DNA from: JBBECE01 sp040881985
GTDB lineage: Bacteria; Pseudomonadota; Alphaproteobacteria; Rhizobiales; Devosiaceae
Direction: 5' to 3'
NCBI GenBank assembly: GCA_040881985.1
Contig: JBBECE010000014.1
Span: 65,595-129,594, forward strand
Length of the DNA: 64,000 nucleotides
Shown here in pieces: positions 17,265-25,312 of this stretch. The notes under the pieces are model-generated. The model was not told where the DNA came from, ran no database searches, and worked only from the letters and a program-made list of their open reading frames with translations. Both the position numbers and the translations under genes were made by a program. Numbering within the stretch: the stretch's first letter is position 1; every line of letters starts with the position of its first letter.

Positions 17265-18002
17265 TCAGACCATTTCCGGACCCAGGAGGTGCCGGCCGCC
17301 GTCGAGGGCGATCATTTGGCCGGTCACCGACGGGGAGGAGAGGATATAGAGGGCGGTGGCGGCGAATTCGGCAAGCGCCGGCCCGTGGCGGAGCGGCAGT
17401 TTTTGCTGGCCCGCCAGGAACGCGGCCTCGGTCTGGCCCTTTTCAGGCAGGCTCGGGCCCGGGCCGATGGCGTTGACCCGGATACGGGGGGCGTAGTGCA
17501 GCGCCATGGCGCGGGTCGCCGTCCACAGCGCCGATTTCGAGAGCGTGTAGGAGAAGAATTGCGGGGAGACGCGCAGCACCCGCTCGTCGATCATGTTGAT
17601 GATATTGCCCCCCGCGCCCTCCGGAAGTTGCGCGGCGAAATGGCCAGCGAGAAAGGCGGGGGCCTCGACATGGATGGCGAAATGGGTGCGCCAGGTCGCG
17701 GGCGAGAGATTGTCGGCCTTGTCGGGGATGAATTGCGAGGCGTTGTTGATCAGGACGGATAGCGGCCCGAAGGGCTTGGCGGCGCTGCGGATGAGCATCT
17801 CGTGGTTGGCCGGGACGGTGAGATCGCAACCGAGCGTCGTGGCCCGGCCGCCGGCATGGGCGATGTCGCTGGCGATGGCCTCGGCGGCGTCGTGGGAGGC
17901 GTTGTAATGGAGGATGACCGGATGGCCGGCCGCGGCGAGGCCACGGGCGAGCGCCGCGCCAATGCGCATGGCGGCGCCGGTGATGAGGATGGTCTCGGGC
18001 AT
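17265..18002 (-). CDS. Short-chain dehydrogenase/reductase (pteridine-reductase-like)
   Basis: 245 residues, Rossmann SDR. TGAAMRIGAALARGLAAAG is a TGxxxRIG cofactor loop as in pteridine reductases and FolM; NNAS follows; the catalytic pair is YTLSK (Tyr and Lys four apart). NAIGPGPSLP precedes the substrate loop. A FolM-like dihydromonapterin role is plausible because molybdopterin genes follow, but this is inference. First gene of the uvrC operon. Confidence 0.85.
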   Translation of the reverse strand: MPETILITGAAMRIGAALARGLAAAGHPVILHYNASHDAAEAIASDIAHAGGRATTLGCDLTVPANHEMLIRSAAKPFGPLSVLINNASQFIPDKADNLSPATWRTHFAIHVEAPAFLAGHFAAQLPEGAGGNIINMIDERVLRVSPQFFSYTLSKSALWTATRAMALHYAPRIRVNAIGPGPSLPEKGQTEAAFLAGQQKLPLRHGPALAEFAATALYILSSPSVTGQMIALDGGRHLLGPEMV

Positions 18003-18146
18003 GTGCGGCTCTCTGTTACACGAAATCAGGGATAAACCATCGGAAAGTCGCCCGGCCCGCCTCGGCCCTATCGTTCACACAAAGTTGAGGATAGCATGGC
18101 GGCGTGAGCGGGGGGCATTGCCCCCCAAAACAGGGGACCAATCAAG

Positions 18147-18452
18147 ATGACAGGAATTCTTCCGTATATCGTCCAGCTGATCCTGGGCGCGATCGGCGGC
18201 TGGGTCACGGGCCAGGCCGTCAAATCGGTCAGCCTCGGCACCCTCGGCAATGTCGTCGCCGGGGCGGTCGGGGGCGTCGTCCTCACCTGGATCGCGGCGT
18301 ATATCCCGGGCATCGCCGGCTGGATCGGGGTGGGCGCCCTCGACGGCGGCGGGACCAGCGCGCTGATCGGGCAGGGCATCGTCAGCCTCATCGGCGGCGG
18401 CGTCTTGACGGCGATCATCGGCGCCGTCCGGGGCTCGATGGCCAAAAGCTAG
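18147..18452 (+). CDS. Small glycine-rich membrane protein
   Basis: 101 residues with about four hydrophobic, Gly/Ala/Val/Ile-rich segments (ILPYIVQLILGAIGGWV, VVAGAVGGVVLTWIAAYIPG, LIGQGIVSLIGGGVLTAIIG). The repeated GAIGG/GAVGG/LIGGG pattern resembles GlsB/YeaQ/YmgE stress proteins and other small inner-membrane proteins, but a family cannot be fixed. Monocistronic, followed by a hairpin. Function unknown. Confidence 0.65.
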   Translation: MTGILPYIVQLILGAIGGWVTGQAVKSVSLGTLGNVVAGAVGGVVLTWIAAYIPGIAGWIGVGALDGGGTSALIGQGIVSLIGGGVLTAIIGAVRGSMAKS

Positions 18453-18477
18453 ACCGGACTTAAAGCGGCACCTTCAT

Positions 18478-18505
18478 GCGCCTGGCCAACTTTTCGGCCG
18501 GGCGC
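18478..18505 (+). terminator. Hairpin after the small membrane protein gene
   Basis: GCGCCTGGCC (18478-18487), loop AACTTTTC, GGCCGGGCGC (18496-18505): ten pairs with one G-U, followed by AATTGTTT. A plausible intrinsic terminator for the plus-strand gene, and possibly also for the convergent tiny gene. Confidence 0.5.
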
Positions 18506-18524
18506 AATTGTTTGGCAGGCGCGA

Positions 18525-18662
18525 CTAGACCTTCTTGATGACCGGATTGGAGCCGGGCCGCGCCGCGGCGAGCGAAGCGGCGTAGGCCGACATCGGCTTT
18601 TCCTTGGCTTCGGCCTTCGGCTTCTTCTTTTCCCTATTGGTACGTATCTGACCCTTCGCCAC
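18525..18662 (-). CDS. Tiny lysine-rich protein, paralogue A
   Basis: 45 residues from a GTG start with AGGAGG six bases upstream, which decides the start; the longer frame runs into the N gap. The text VAKGQIRTNREKKKPKAEAK then EKPMSAYAASLAAARPGSNPVIKKV has a basic Lys/Arg N-terminal half and an Ala-rich C-terminal half. A paralogue with the same N-terminal block lies at 19737-19871. Small basic proteins of this AKGQ-R-N-R-E-KKPK type are conserved in Hyphomicrobiales, but I know of no function; a nucleic-acid or ribosome contact is a guess. Confidence 0.65.
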   Translation of the reverse strand: MAKGQIRTNREKKKPKAEAKEKPMSAYAASLAAARPGSNPVIKKV

Positions 18663-18698
18663 GGTAGCCTCCTGGGGTTCGCTGATTCCTGCGGCGGC

Positions 18699-18798
18699 NN
18701 NNNNNNNNNNNNNNNNNNNNNNNNNNNNNNNNNNNNNNNNNNNNNNNNNNNNNNNNNNNNNNNNNNNNNNNNNNNNNNNNNNNNNNNNNNNNNNNNNN
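18699..18798. other. Assembly gap (100 N)
   Basis: One hundred undetermined bases, the conventional length for a gap of unknown size. The sequence on each side is GC-rich and on the right (18799-19096) I see no supported gene: only arginine-rich frames typical of random GC-rich DNA. Confidence 0.99.
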
Positions 18799-19096
18799 GC
18801 GGCGTGGGGCGGTGGTCGCCTCAATCCGTTTAGTTCTGGTGGAGGCGGTCGCCGCCCCACGCATCAGGGATTTTGGGCTTATCGCCGCGCATCGCGGGGG
18901 TGCTCGATGGCCCCGAGCGCCTTGCGGCGCCCCGGACGCTCGGCCGAATGGGGCCGGCGCCGTCAAATCGCGGGCGGCTTTCGCCTGGGACGGGACGACT
19001 CCCGACCCACCCCGATCCTTCCTCCCGAACGCTCGTCGACGTTCTCGCTTGCGGGAGAAAGGTGGGCGATCCTCTCATGGGCCGCGCGGGCGGGGA

Positions 19097-19630
19097 TTAC
19101 TTTTTTGGCGGGGCGGCGGGCGGGGGCTGCAGCATCGGATGCGAAAACTCGATGGGTGCGTCGGGCGGGATATCGGCCGGCCATTTGCCGGCCTCGATAA
19201 GGCTTTGGCGCTCCTCCTTGAACAACCGCACGAAGCGCTTGCTGAGTTCGCGGCGCATCTCGTCGATGTGGCGGCCGGCATGGCGCCCTTCGCCGCGGAC
19301 CGCCCGATGGGCCGCCGTGTCGAAGGGCAGGGCGCCGAGCGCGGCCAGCGCCCCGCGCGCCCCGGCGATGGCGAGGGCGAGCTCGCCCATGCTCATGCCG
19401 GCGGGGCGGAAGGCGGGCAGGAGCGCGGCGGCCGCCGTGCCGGCCAGCGCCGCGCGGACCAGCGCGATCTGCGCGCGGGTACGGCGAAGCGTGGCGCCGC
19501 TGGCGGGCGCCTTTGGCGATTTGCGCGCCTGGGCGGAGATTTCATCGGCGAAGGAATCGAAAAACGGGGTCAGCAGCTCCCATCGGACCCGCGCCACCCC
19601 GCTGACGGGCTTTTCGAAAGGCTCTTGCAT
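19097..19630 (-). CDS. Hypothetical protein
   Basis: 177 residues from ATG 19630. Not recognised. The N-terminal third (EPFEKPVSGVARVRWELLTPFFDSF) looks natural, the middle is Ala-rich and may be two weak hydrophobic helices, the C-terminal third is charged and helical (DEMRRELSKRFVRLFKEERQ) and ends in Pro/Ala/Lys. Competing plus-strand frames across the same DNA are Arg-rich and less protein-like. A 9-bp hairpin (19643-19663, CCTGTTTTG-GGG-CAAAACAGG) sits 13 bases before the start codon. Existence of the gene is likely but not certain. Confidence 0.5.
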   Translation of the reverse strand: MQEPFEKPVSGVARVRWELLTPFFDSFADEISAQARKSPKAPASGATLRRTRAQIALVRAALAGTAAAALLPAFRPAGMSMGELALAIAGARGALAALGALPFDTAAHRAVRGEGRHAGRHIDEMRRELSKRFVRLFKEERQSLIEAGKWPADIPPDAPIEFSHPMLQPPPAAPPKK

Positions 19631-19736
19631 GGGCGGGCGGGTCCTGTTTTGGGGCAAAACAGGAGAGGATAGGGCAGGAAGGAGGGGGTGGGGATAAGAG
19701 AGGGGCGCGATTGGGAGCGGCCTTGCCCCGAGTTGT

Positions 19737-19871
19737 TCAGGCCGAGGCGCCGGCGGAACCCGGCCCCGCCGATTTCAGCGAGGCCTGCCAGGCGGATAGT
19801 TGCTTTTCCTTGCCCTCAGCCTTCGGCTTCTTCTTTTCCTTGGCAGTGCGTATTTGACCTTTGGCTATCAT
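19737..19871 (-). CDS. Tiny lysine-rich protein, paralogue B
   Basis: 44 residues from ATG 19871, preceded by GGGAGG five bases upstream. It starts MIAKGQIRTAKEKKKPKAEG, closely matching paralogue A (18525-18662): AKGQIRT, EKKKPKAE, KEK, SA-ASL are shared in order. The C-terminus is Ala/Gly/Ser. The two genes lie about 1.1 kb apart on the same strand with a hypothetical gene and the N gap between, suggesting a local duplication. Function unknown. Confidence 0.68.
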   Translation of the reverse strand: MIAKGQIRTAKEKKKPKAEGKEKQLSAWQASLKSAGPGSAGASA

Positions 19872-20068
19872 GACCTCCCGGGGTGATTCTGGCGGCGGGA
19901 AGATAGCGCGGGGGAGGGGGAAGGGGGAGGGGATCTCTGTGCCTCCGCACACCGGAATCGAAGAAAAATTCATGCCTATCCAGCGCCGATGACTATTGGC
20001 AAATTGCAAAACAGGCTCGGCGAATGCTGATGACGAACGGTTTACCAACTGACGTGATTCGAGGAGTC

Positions 20069-21076
20069 TCACGCGCGAACAACTATGCTCTCGAATCTAA
20101 ACTTGCTCGCTTCAAGATATTCAGCAGACGACTCCATCGCCATCCAAAGTCGTCCTTCGCGTTCGGCCACGGCTCCAGTGGTGTTCGAACCTGCGAATGG
20201 ATCAACCACGATATCGCCTTCGTCAGTTAGAAGCCTAACGAAAAACTCCGGGAGCACCGATGGGAAACGAGCTGGGTGAATCTTTATCCCATGTTCCCGA
20301 CAGAGCTTCGTGTAGGTGTCATTGGCGGCGTTGTTCCCCGCCACTATCATCTCTGTGGCGACTTCTTCTAGGACATTTGAAGGTATGGAACCTCCCGGTC
20401 CCAACGAGTCAAACTTTGCCGTGATGTTGTGACCGGATGGACGCACCGCAGTACGAACGCCCTTGCGCGCAAGCCGCAACATGTCCGCACTGTACGGTCT
20501 TAGGACTTTCCGGTTGTCCGCTTTCGGCCAGGAAGTCTTTGACAGCCACCAGATGTGCTCGACAGAGTCCTTTACACGAACCCGTCGAACGGTAACCCAC
20601 TCAGCTGGCGCAGGCATCTTTGCAGGATTGTACCAAAAGCACTCTTGAGCGAGCTTGAAGCCCACCTTCTCGACTAAAGCGATCATCAGCTTATAGTGAT
20701 ACAGCGATCTGGTTGGCTCGCCCTTGTTCCAAGTTCCCCCTATGTTGAGTACAAAGCTCCCATCTTCTTTTAGAACTCGAAATATCTGACGCGCGAACGG
20801 AAGGAACCAGCGGACGTAGTCAGCAGGGCTTGCGTTTCCGTATTGCTTCTTGAAATGCAGGGCGTACGGAGGAGAAGTGATCACCAAGTTCACCGACTCC
20901 GTGGGCAATTTGCGCAAGAACGCGAGCGAATTTCCGAGATATGCCGCGCCAGCGCCGGTTTGATAGAGAGGGTCAAAGCCCTTCAACAGGTCGGCCACGC
21001 GACTCGTTGTTAGCGCAAAGAGTTGCGACTGCAGTTGGGGTGTCGCTTTGGTCACTCTAGATAGTCGCTCGATCAT
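20069..21076 (-). CDS. DNA methyltransferase of a type II restriction-modification system (N4-cytosine-type motif)
   Basis: 335 residues. Beta-class order: catalytic motif IV LVITSPPYALHF comes before the SAM motif I DPFAGSNTTGAVAE near the C-terminus. SPPY is typical of N4-cytosine (and some N6-adenine) enzymes. The central part (about residues 150-260, VRRVRVKDSVEHIWWLSKT onward) is the likely target-recognition region. It is divergent from an HTH gene and the presumed nuclease, the classic M / C-R layout. Base composition is visibly less GC-rich than the flanking housekeeping genes, indicating acquisition. The recognition sequence cannot be deduced. Confidence 0.9.
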   Translation of the reverse strand: MIERLSRVTKATPQLQSQLFALTTSRVADLLKGFDPLYQTGAGAAYLGNSLAFLRKLPTESVNLVITSPPYALHFKKQYGNASPADYVRWFLPFARQIFRVLKEDGSFVLNIGGTWNKGEPTRSLYHYKLMIALVEKVGFKLAQECFWYNPAKMPAPAEWVTVRRVRVKDSVEHIWWLSKTSWPKADNRKVLRPYSADMLRLARKGVRTAVRPSGHNITAKFDSLGPGGSIPSNVLEEVATEMIVAGNNAANDTYTKLCREHGIKIHPARFPSVLPEFFVRLLTDEGDIVVDPFAGSNTTGAVAEREGRLWMAMESSAEYLEASKFRFESIVVRA

Positions 21077-21112
21077 CGTGCAGGAATCTCAGAATTCAGG
21101 TTACGAAAACCA

Positions 21113-21125
21113 TTGACAATGTCAA
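21113..21125. promoter_or_regulatory. 13-bp palindrome at the controller start codon
   Basis: TTGACAATGTCAA is a perfect palindrome about a central base. It covers the ATG (21119-21121) of the HTH gene. Read on the minus strand, its TTGACA (21125-21120) could serve as the -35 of the methyltransferase gene with a 16-17-base spacer to a weak -10. A dimeric regulator bound here could affect both directions. Confidence 0.5.
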
Positions 21126-21340
21126 CTAATAAATTTGTTTCGGTTGATCTGAATGAGTGGGTCACACAAGCCGAGGCAGCTCGCATCAGGAATGTGAGTC
21201 GGCAAGCTATCGCGAGAATTGTTCGCAACCGACGCCTCAGGACGTTGAAAATTGGCGGACGCCTGTTGGTCAATCGGACTGACGTTCTCGCATTTCAACC
21301 AGCGGCACCTGGAAGGCCGAGAAGGCCGCCGAATGAGTAG
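21119..21340 (+). CDS. Excisionase/MerR-like HTH protein, putative restriction-modification controller
   Basis: 73 residues, one helix-turn-helix: WVTQAEAARIRNVSRQAIARI, then a wing-like RRLRTLKIGGRLLVNRTDVLAF. This is the HTH_17/excisionase pattern, not the XRE fold of known C proteins. Start taken at ATG 21119; the TTG six bases before is less likely. Its stop overlaps the nuclease gene start, so the two are translationally coupled. Position between M and R suggests it times nuclease expression; that is inference. A palindrome lies over its start codon. Confidence 0.75.
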   Translation: MSTNKFVSVDLNEWVTQAEAARIRNVSRQAIARIVRNRRLRTLKIGGRLLVNRTDVLAFQPAAPGRPRRPPNE

Positions 21341-22046
21341 TGAGACTGTCGCCGCCATACGTGATTTGCTCAAGAACTGCACTTCAGAAGAACGAGCAAT
21401 TGTGTTTCGTGAACTGCGGCCCGGACACCAGATCCACGAATTTGAGAACGTGATCGGAGCGCCTGCCGAAACGATCCTGGATGCACTCCATCGTGCCCCG
21501 GAATTGACCCGAAGAATGTTGCGCGGCGTCGTCGCAGACGCATCTTTCAGAGCATTCATAGTTCCTGCACTTGAGAAAGCTGGATGGAAAGACGTCACAC
21601 CAGAGGGCAATCATTCGTTCGACTATATGTTGGGCGACAAAAAAGGTGCCATTTCAGTGCAAGTGAAGTTGCAGCGAAGTCGACTTGGTGCCCCAGTAAA
21701 CCAAAGAGGGGCCCGGTTTGGAATCGATCAGGACGTGTTTCTTGTTGAAACTCAGAGAACAAGATCCGGGAGAGACGGAGAAGAGAATACCCGCCCGTAT
21801 AGGTTCGGAGAGTTCGATGTTCTGGCCGTTTCGATGCAGCCATCTACCGGACGATGGGACCAATTCATGTACTCCCCCGGAGACTGGCTCATCGAAGCAG
21901 CAAATCCAGGGGAAATGGCGACGCTTCAGCCAGTTGCCGCGACGCCGAACGAGACTTGGACCAATAGTTTTGAAGAAGTTGCAGATTGGTTCCGTTCGGG
22001 TCTGAAGCGAAAGGTGGGAGCTAGTCGCAAACAAAGAAGTCGATAG
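21333..22046 (+). CDS. Putative type II restriction endonuclease
   Basis: 237 residues starting at ATG 21333 inside the end of the HTH gene. The central part reads GNHSFDYMLGDKKGAISVQVKLQRS: an Asp in FDYML followed after a beta-turn by VQVK, a form of the PD-(D/E)xK nuclease core in which Q replaces the acidic residue. The N-terminal helical part (SSETVAAIRDLLKNC...) is preceded by no known domain. The call depends on this motif and on the neighbouring methyltransferase. GC content is low as for its partners. It could alternatively be a non-nuclease accessory protein. Confidence 0.65.
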   Translation: MSSETVAAIRDLLKNCTSEERAIVFRELRPGHQIHEFENVIGAPAETILDALHRAPELTRRMLRGVVADASFRAFIVPALEKAGWKDVTPEGNHSFDYMLGDKKGAISVQVKLQRSRLGAPVNQRGARFGIDQDVFLVETQRTRSGRDGEENTRPYRFGEFDVLAVSMQPSTGRWDQFMYSPGDWLIEAANPGEMATLQPVAATPNETWTNSFEEVADWFRSGLKRKVGASRKQRSR

Positions 22047-22100
22047 ACAACTGGCAACCAATGCATCGCGTTGTCCGAGCTTCGTTGCGCTAGGAGCTGG

Positions 22101-22123
22101 ATCCTCGGGTGAAACCCGAGGAT
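22101..22123. repeat. Palindromic intergenic element
   Basis: ATCCTCGGGT-GAA-ACCCGAGGAT, a perfect 10-bp hairpin followed by GACG. This form of palindrome is scattered between genes in many Hyphomicrobiales genomes. It separates the restriction-modification cassette from uvrB and could terminate both converging transcripts. Confidence 0.6.
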
Positions 22124-22146
22124 GACGAAGGGAAAGGGTTGGCACG

Positions 22147-24648
22147 CTACTCGTCCCCCGGCTCCAACACATCCAGTTCCATCTCCCGCAGGCGTTTTAC
22201 CTCATCCCGCAGCCGCGCGGCCTCCTCGAATTCCAGATTCACCGCCGCCTCGCGCATCTGGGCTTCGAGCGCCTTGATGGTGGCGGCGAGGTTGTCCCCG
22301 ATATGCAGGCCCGTCAGCCCGCCGACGCCCCCGAGCCCGGTGCCGCGGCCGCGCCCGGTCCTGACCGTCACCCGGTCGCCCTCATAGACCGAATCGAGGA
22401 TGTTCTTGATGTTCGACTTGACGGTCTCGGGGGTGATCGAGTGGGCGCGGTTCCAGGCGAGCTGCTTGTCGCGGCGGCGGCCCGTCTCGGCGAGCGCCCG
22501 CTCGATCGAGCCGGTGACATGGTCGGCGTAAAGGATCACCCGCCCCTCGACGTTGCGGGCGGCGCGGCCGATCGTCTGGATCAGCGAGGTCTCGGAGCGC
22601 AAAAACCCCTCCTTGTCGGCGTCGAGAATGGCGACCAGCGCGCATTCGGGAATGTCGAGCCCCTCGCGCAGGAGATTGATCCCGACCAGCACGTCGAAGG
22701 CCCCTAACCGCAAATCGCGGATGATCTCGATGCGCTCGATGGTGTCGACGTCCGAATGCATGTAGCGGACGCGAATCCCCTGCTCGTGGAGATATTCGGT
22801 CAGGTCCTCGGCCATCTTCTTGGTCAGCGTGGTGATCAGCGTGCGGAAGCCGGCGCGGGCGACCTGGCGCACCTCGTCCATCACGTCGTCGACTTGATTG
22901 ATCGCGGGGCGGATCTCGACCGGCGGATCGATGAGGCCGGTCGGGCGGATGACCTGCTCGGCGAAGGCGCCTCCCGTCTGGCCGAGCTCCCAATCGCCGG
23001 GGGTGGCCGAGGTATAGATCGTCTGCGGGCGCATGGCGTTCCATTCCTCGAAGCGGAGCGGCCTATTGTCCATGCAGGAGGGCAGGCGAAAGCCGTATTC
23101 GGCGAGCGTCGCCTTGCGGCGAAAATCGCCGCGATACATCGCCCCGAGCTGGGGGACGGCGACGTGGGATTCATCGACAAAGACCAGCGCGTTATCCGGG
23201 AGGTATTCGAAAAGCGTCGGGGGCGGCTCGCCGGGCTTGCGGCCGGTGAGGTAGCGCGAATAATTCTCGATGCCGGCGCAGCTGCCGGTCGCCTCGATCA
23301 TTTCGAGATCGAAAAAGGTGCGCTGCTCGAGCCGCTGCGCCTCGAGGAACCTTCCCATGCCGTTCAATTCCTGGAGGCGCGCGGCGAGCTCGACTTTGAT
23401 CTGCTTGGTCGCCTGGTTCAGCGTCGGGCGCGGGGTGACGTAATGCGAATTGGCGTAGATGCGGATGGATTTGAGTTTTCCGGCTTTCTGACCGGTCAGC
23501 GGATCGAACTCGACGATCTCCTCGATCTCGTTGCCGAAAAGGGTGATCCGCCAGGCGGCTGAGTCGTAATGGGCGGGGAAGATTTCGATGGTGTCGCCGC
23601 GCACCCGGAAGGCGCCGCGGAAAAACGCCGCCTCGTTGCGCTTGTAGTGCAACGCCACCAGCGATTGCAGCAGCTCGCGCTGGTCGATTTTTTGGCCGGT
23701 CGCGAGATCGACGATCATCGCTGTGTAGCCCTCGACCGAGCCGATGCCGTAAATGCAGGAGACCGAGGCGACGATGATGACGTCGTCGCGCTCGAGCAGC
23801 GCCCGGGTCGCCGAGTGGCGCATCCGGTCGATCTGCTCGTTGATCGTCGATTCCTTCTCGATGTAGGTGTCGGTGCGCGGAACGTACGCCTCCGGCTGGT
23901 AATAGTCGTAGTAGGAGACGAAATATTCGACGGCGTTGCCGGGGAAGAAGCTCTTGAACTCGCCGTAAAGCTGGGCGGCGAGGGTCTTGTTGGGGGCGAG
24001 GACGAGCGCCGGGCGCTGGGTCACCTCGATAATATGGGCGACGGTGAAGGTTTTCCCCGAGCCGGTGACGCCGAGCAGCACCTGGTCGGTCTCCCCTGAG
24101 GTGATCCCCGCGACGAGCTCCTCGATGGCCGCGGGCTGGTCGCCAGCGGGCTGGAAGTCGGAAACCAGCTTGAACGGAATGCCGCCCTCGGTCTTTTCCG
24201 GCCGGGCCGGGCGATGCGGCACGAAGGGCGTGCCTTCGACCTCGGCGCGGCCGTGCTCGATCAGGTTTTCCAGCGCCCGGACCGAAGCGGAAACGCCCGG
24301 CGAGACGGTGATTTGGGTTGGCGTCACGAACCCCGATTGCTGCGGCTCGGCAAAGCCGTCGAGATTGCCGGGGCGCTCGACCGCATTGGCTTTCGACCTG
24401 GGGGCCTTGGCGGACATACCGGTGATAAGCGAGCGGCCGGATTTTTTCGCCTTTTGCTCGGGCGCCGCCTGCGCCGCGTCTTTGGCGGCCTGGCGATCCA
24501 ACGCGCGGGCATGGCGCAGCCGGTGCTGGGGCAGGGGGCGCGAGGCCTCGATGTCCTCGGCCTTCTCGATCTCGACGATGAACTCGTCGATCGAGAAGTC
24601 GGGCGGCGGTGGATTGCCGGACGCGGCGGATTTCTTCTTCGAGGACAT
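22147..24648 (-). CDS. uvrB: Excinuclease ABC subunit B
   Basis: DNA-damage verification helicase of nucleotide excision repair, loaded by UvrA and joined by UvrC. 833 residues, longer than the usual 670-720 because of an N-terminal extension of about 150 residues rich in Pro/Ala/Lys. Core motifs: Walker A LLGVTGSGKTFT, beta-hairpin YYDYYQPEAYVP, DESH box (FVDESHVAVPQ), motif VI QTIGRAARN and the C-terminal UVR motif (NLEFEEAARLRDEVKRL). Start at ATG 24648 (MSSKKKSAASG); an upstream in-frame start would run through the SOS box. Its first 45 codons are duplicated at 25925-26059. Confidence 0.98.
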   Translation of the reverse strand: MSSKKKSAASGNPPPPDFSIDEFIVEIEKAEDIEASRPLPQHRLRHARALDRQAAKDAAQAAPEQKAKKSGRSLITGMSAKAPRSKANAVERPGNLDGFAEPQQSGFVTPTQITVSPGVSASVRALENLIEHGRAEVEGTPFVPHRPARPEKTEGGIPFKLVSDFQPAGDQPAAIEELVAGITSGETDQVLLGVTGSGKTFTVAHIIEVTQRPALVLAPNKTLAAQLYGEFKSFFPGNAVEYFVSYYDYYQPEAYVPRTDTYIEKESTINEQIDRMRHSATRALLERDDVIIVASVSCIYGIGSVEGYTAMIVDLATGQKIDQRELLQSLVALHYKRNEAAFFRGAFRVRGDTIEIFPAHYDSAAWRITLFGNEIEEIVEFDPLTGQKAGKLKSIRIYANSHYVTPRPTLNQATKQIKVELAARLQELNGMGRFLEAQRLEQRTFFDLEMIEATGSCAGIENYSRYLTGRKPGEPPPTLFEYLPDNALVFVDESHVAVPQLGAMYRGDFRRKATLAEYGFRLPSCMDNRPLRFEEWNAMRPQTIYTSATPGDWELGQTGGAFAEQVIRPTGLIDPPVEIRPAINQVDDVMDEVRQVARAGFRTLITTLTKKMAEDLTEYLHEQGIRVRYMHSDVDTIERIEIIRDLRLGAFDVLVGINLLREGLDIPECALVAILDADKEGFLRSETSLIQTIGRAARNVEGRVILYADHVTGSIERALAETGRRRDKQLAWNRAHSITPETVKSNIKNILDSVYEGDRVTVRTGRGRGTGLGGVGGLTGLHIGDNLAATIKALEAQMREAAVNLEFEEAARLRDEVKRLREMELDVLEPGDE

Positions 24649-24879
24649 GGAAAACCGGGGCTGAACCAGTCGAAGCGGCAGCCTAGCATGCCGGGAACGG
24701 AGAGGGAACGGGGCCAGGCGGGACAAGTCTATTCGCCGATGCCGTAATAGCCGACCGCGTCGCCGATCTGCGTCTCCTCATAAAAGAAATGCGAGAGCAG
24801 CACGCGTTCGAGGGCGCCGTAGACTTCGTTGACCGCGGCAAGACTGTCGGGGCCGGGTTGGCGCGCCAGCGCCTGCAGC
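24514..24879. repeat. Direct repeat, copy 1 (uvrB 5' end to hemerythrin 3' end)
   Basis: 366 bases repeated at 25925-26290 with a constant offset of 1411 and only a few substitutions, all in the first 90 bases that I compared; from 24601 to 24879 the copies look identical. It covers the first 45 uvrB codons, the SOS box and the last third of the hemerythrin gene. The homology resumes at 24880-25066 against 26513-26699 (offset 1633), so copy 1 lacks 222 bases present in copy 2. Confidence 0.95.
24695..24709. promoter_or_regulatory. LexA (SOS) box of uvrB
   Basis: GAACGGAGAGGGAAC fits the alphaproteobacterial LexA consensus GAAC-N7-GAAC exactly. It ends 47 bases before the uvrB ATG and lies between uvrB and the hemerythrin remnant. 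An identical copy is at 26106-26120. Confidence 0.75.
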
Positions 24880-25066
24880 TCTTCGGCGCCGACCTCGCCG
24901 GCCGCGGCCCCGGCGATCAGCTCGCGCAGCACCTTCATATTGTCGCGGAAATGTTCGTGGACCCGCGCCAGTTGGCGGCCGGGCAGGCGCTGGGTCTACG
25001 TGAGACCGGCGAGCCGCGGCGCGCTCGGCCGGGTGGCGTCGTCGAGGAAGGCGATGCCGGAGAGCA
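24729..25066 (-). pseudogene. Hemerythrin-domain gene remnant
   Basis: Broken duplicate of the hemerythrin gene at 26140-26727. It keeps a possible ATG (25066) giving MLSGIAFLDDATRPS, but a TAG replaces the GAG of LTETQ, and a 222-base in-frame deletion (74 codons) removes HHAIED and EHEIVHE, which carry iron ligands. The 3' part (MKVLRELIAGAAAGEVGAEE fused to LQALARQPG) stays open from 24938 and still ends in LLSHFFYEET. It cannot form the four-helix di-iron site. The 246 bases between this remnant and the cupredoxin gene hold nothing I recognise. Confidence 0.85.
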
Positions 25067-25312
25067 TGGGGCGGACCTGTGGGGCGGAGACATTGTCGGG
25101 AAGCAAGGCGCGGCAACCTGGTGGAACGGCCCATTCAGAGGATTCCCTGATGGGTCGAAGCAGTTCATGCTCTCGGCATGAGCGCAAGCATCGTCGTTTC
25201 CGTTATTGCTGAGAATCGCCGCCGCCACCCGCAGGAACCATGCATTGGAGTCGTTCCACTAGGGTGCCGCGGCGAGCCAGTCGCGCGCCGCGGAAACTTC
25301 ACTTCCAGGAAA

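Noticed and set aside
18812..19697. Two long plus-strand frames (286 and 274 codons) after the N gap
   Set aside because: Arg/Gly-rich composition of random GC-rich DNA; the minus-strand frame 19097-19630 is more protein-like.
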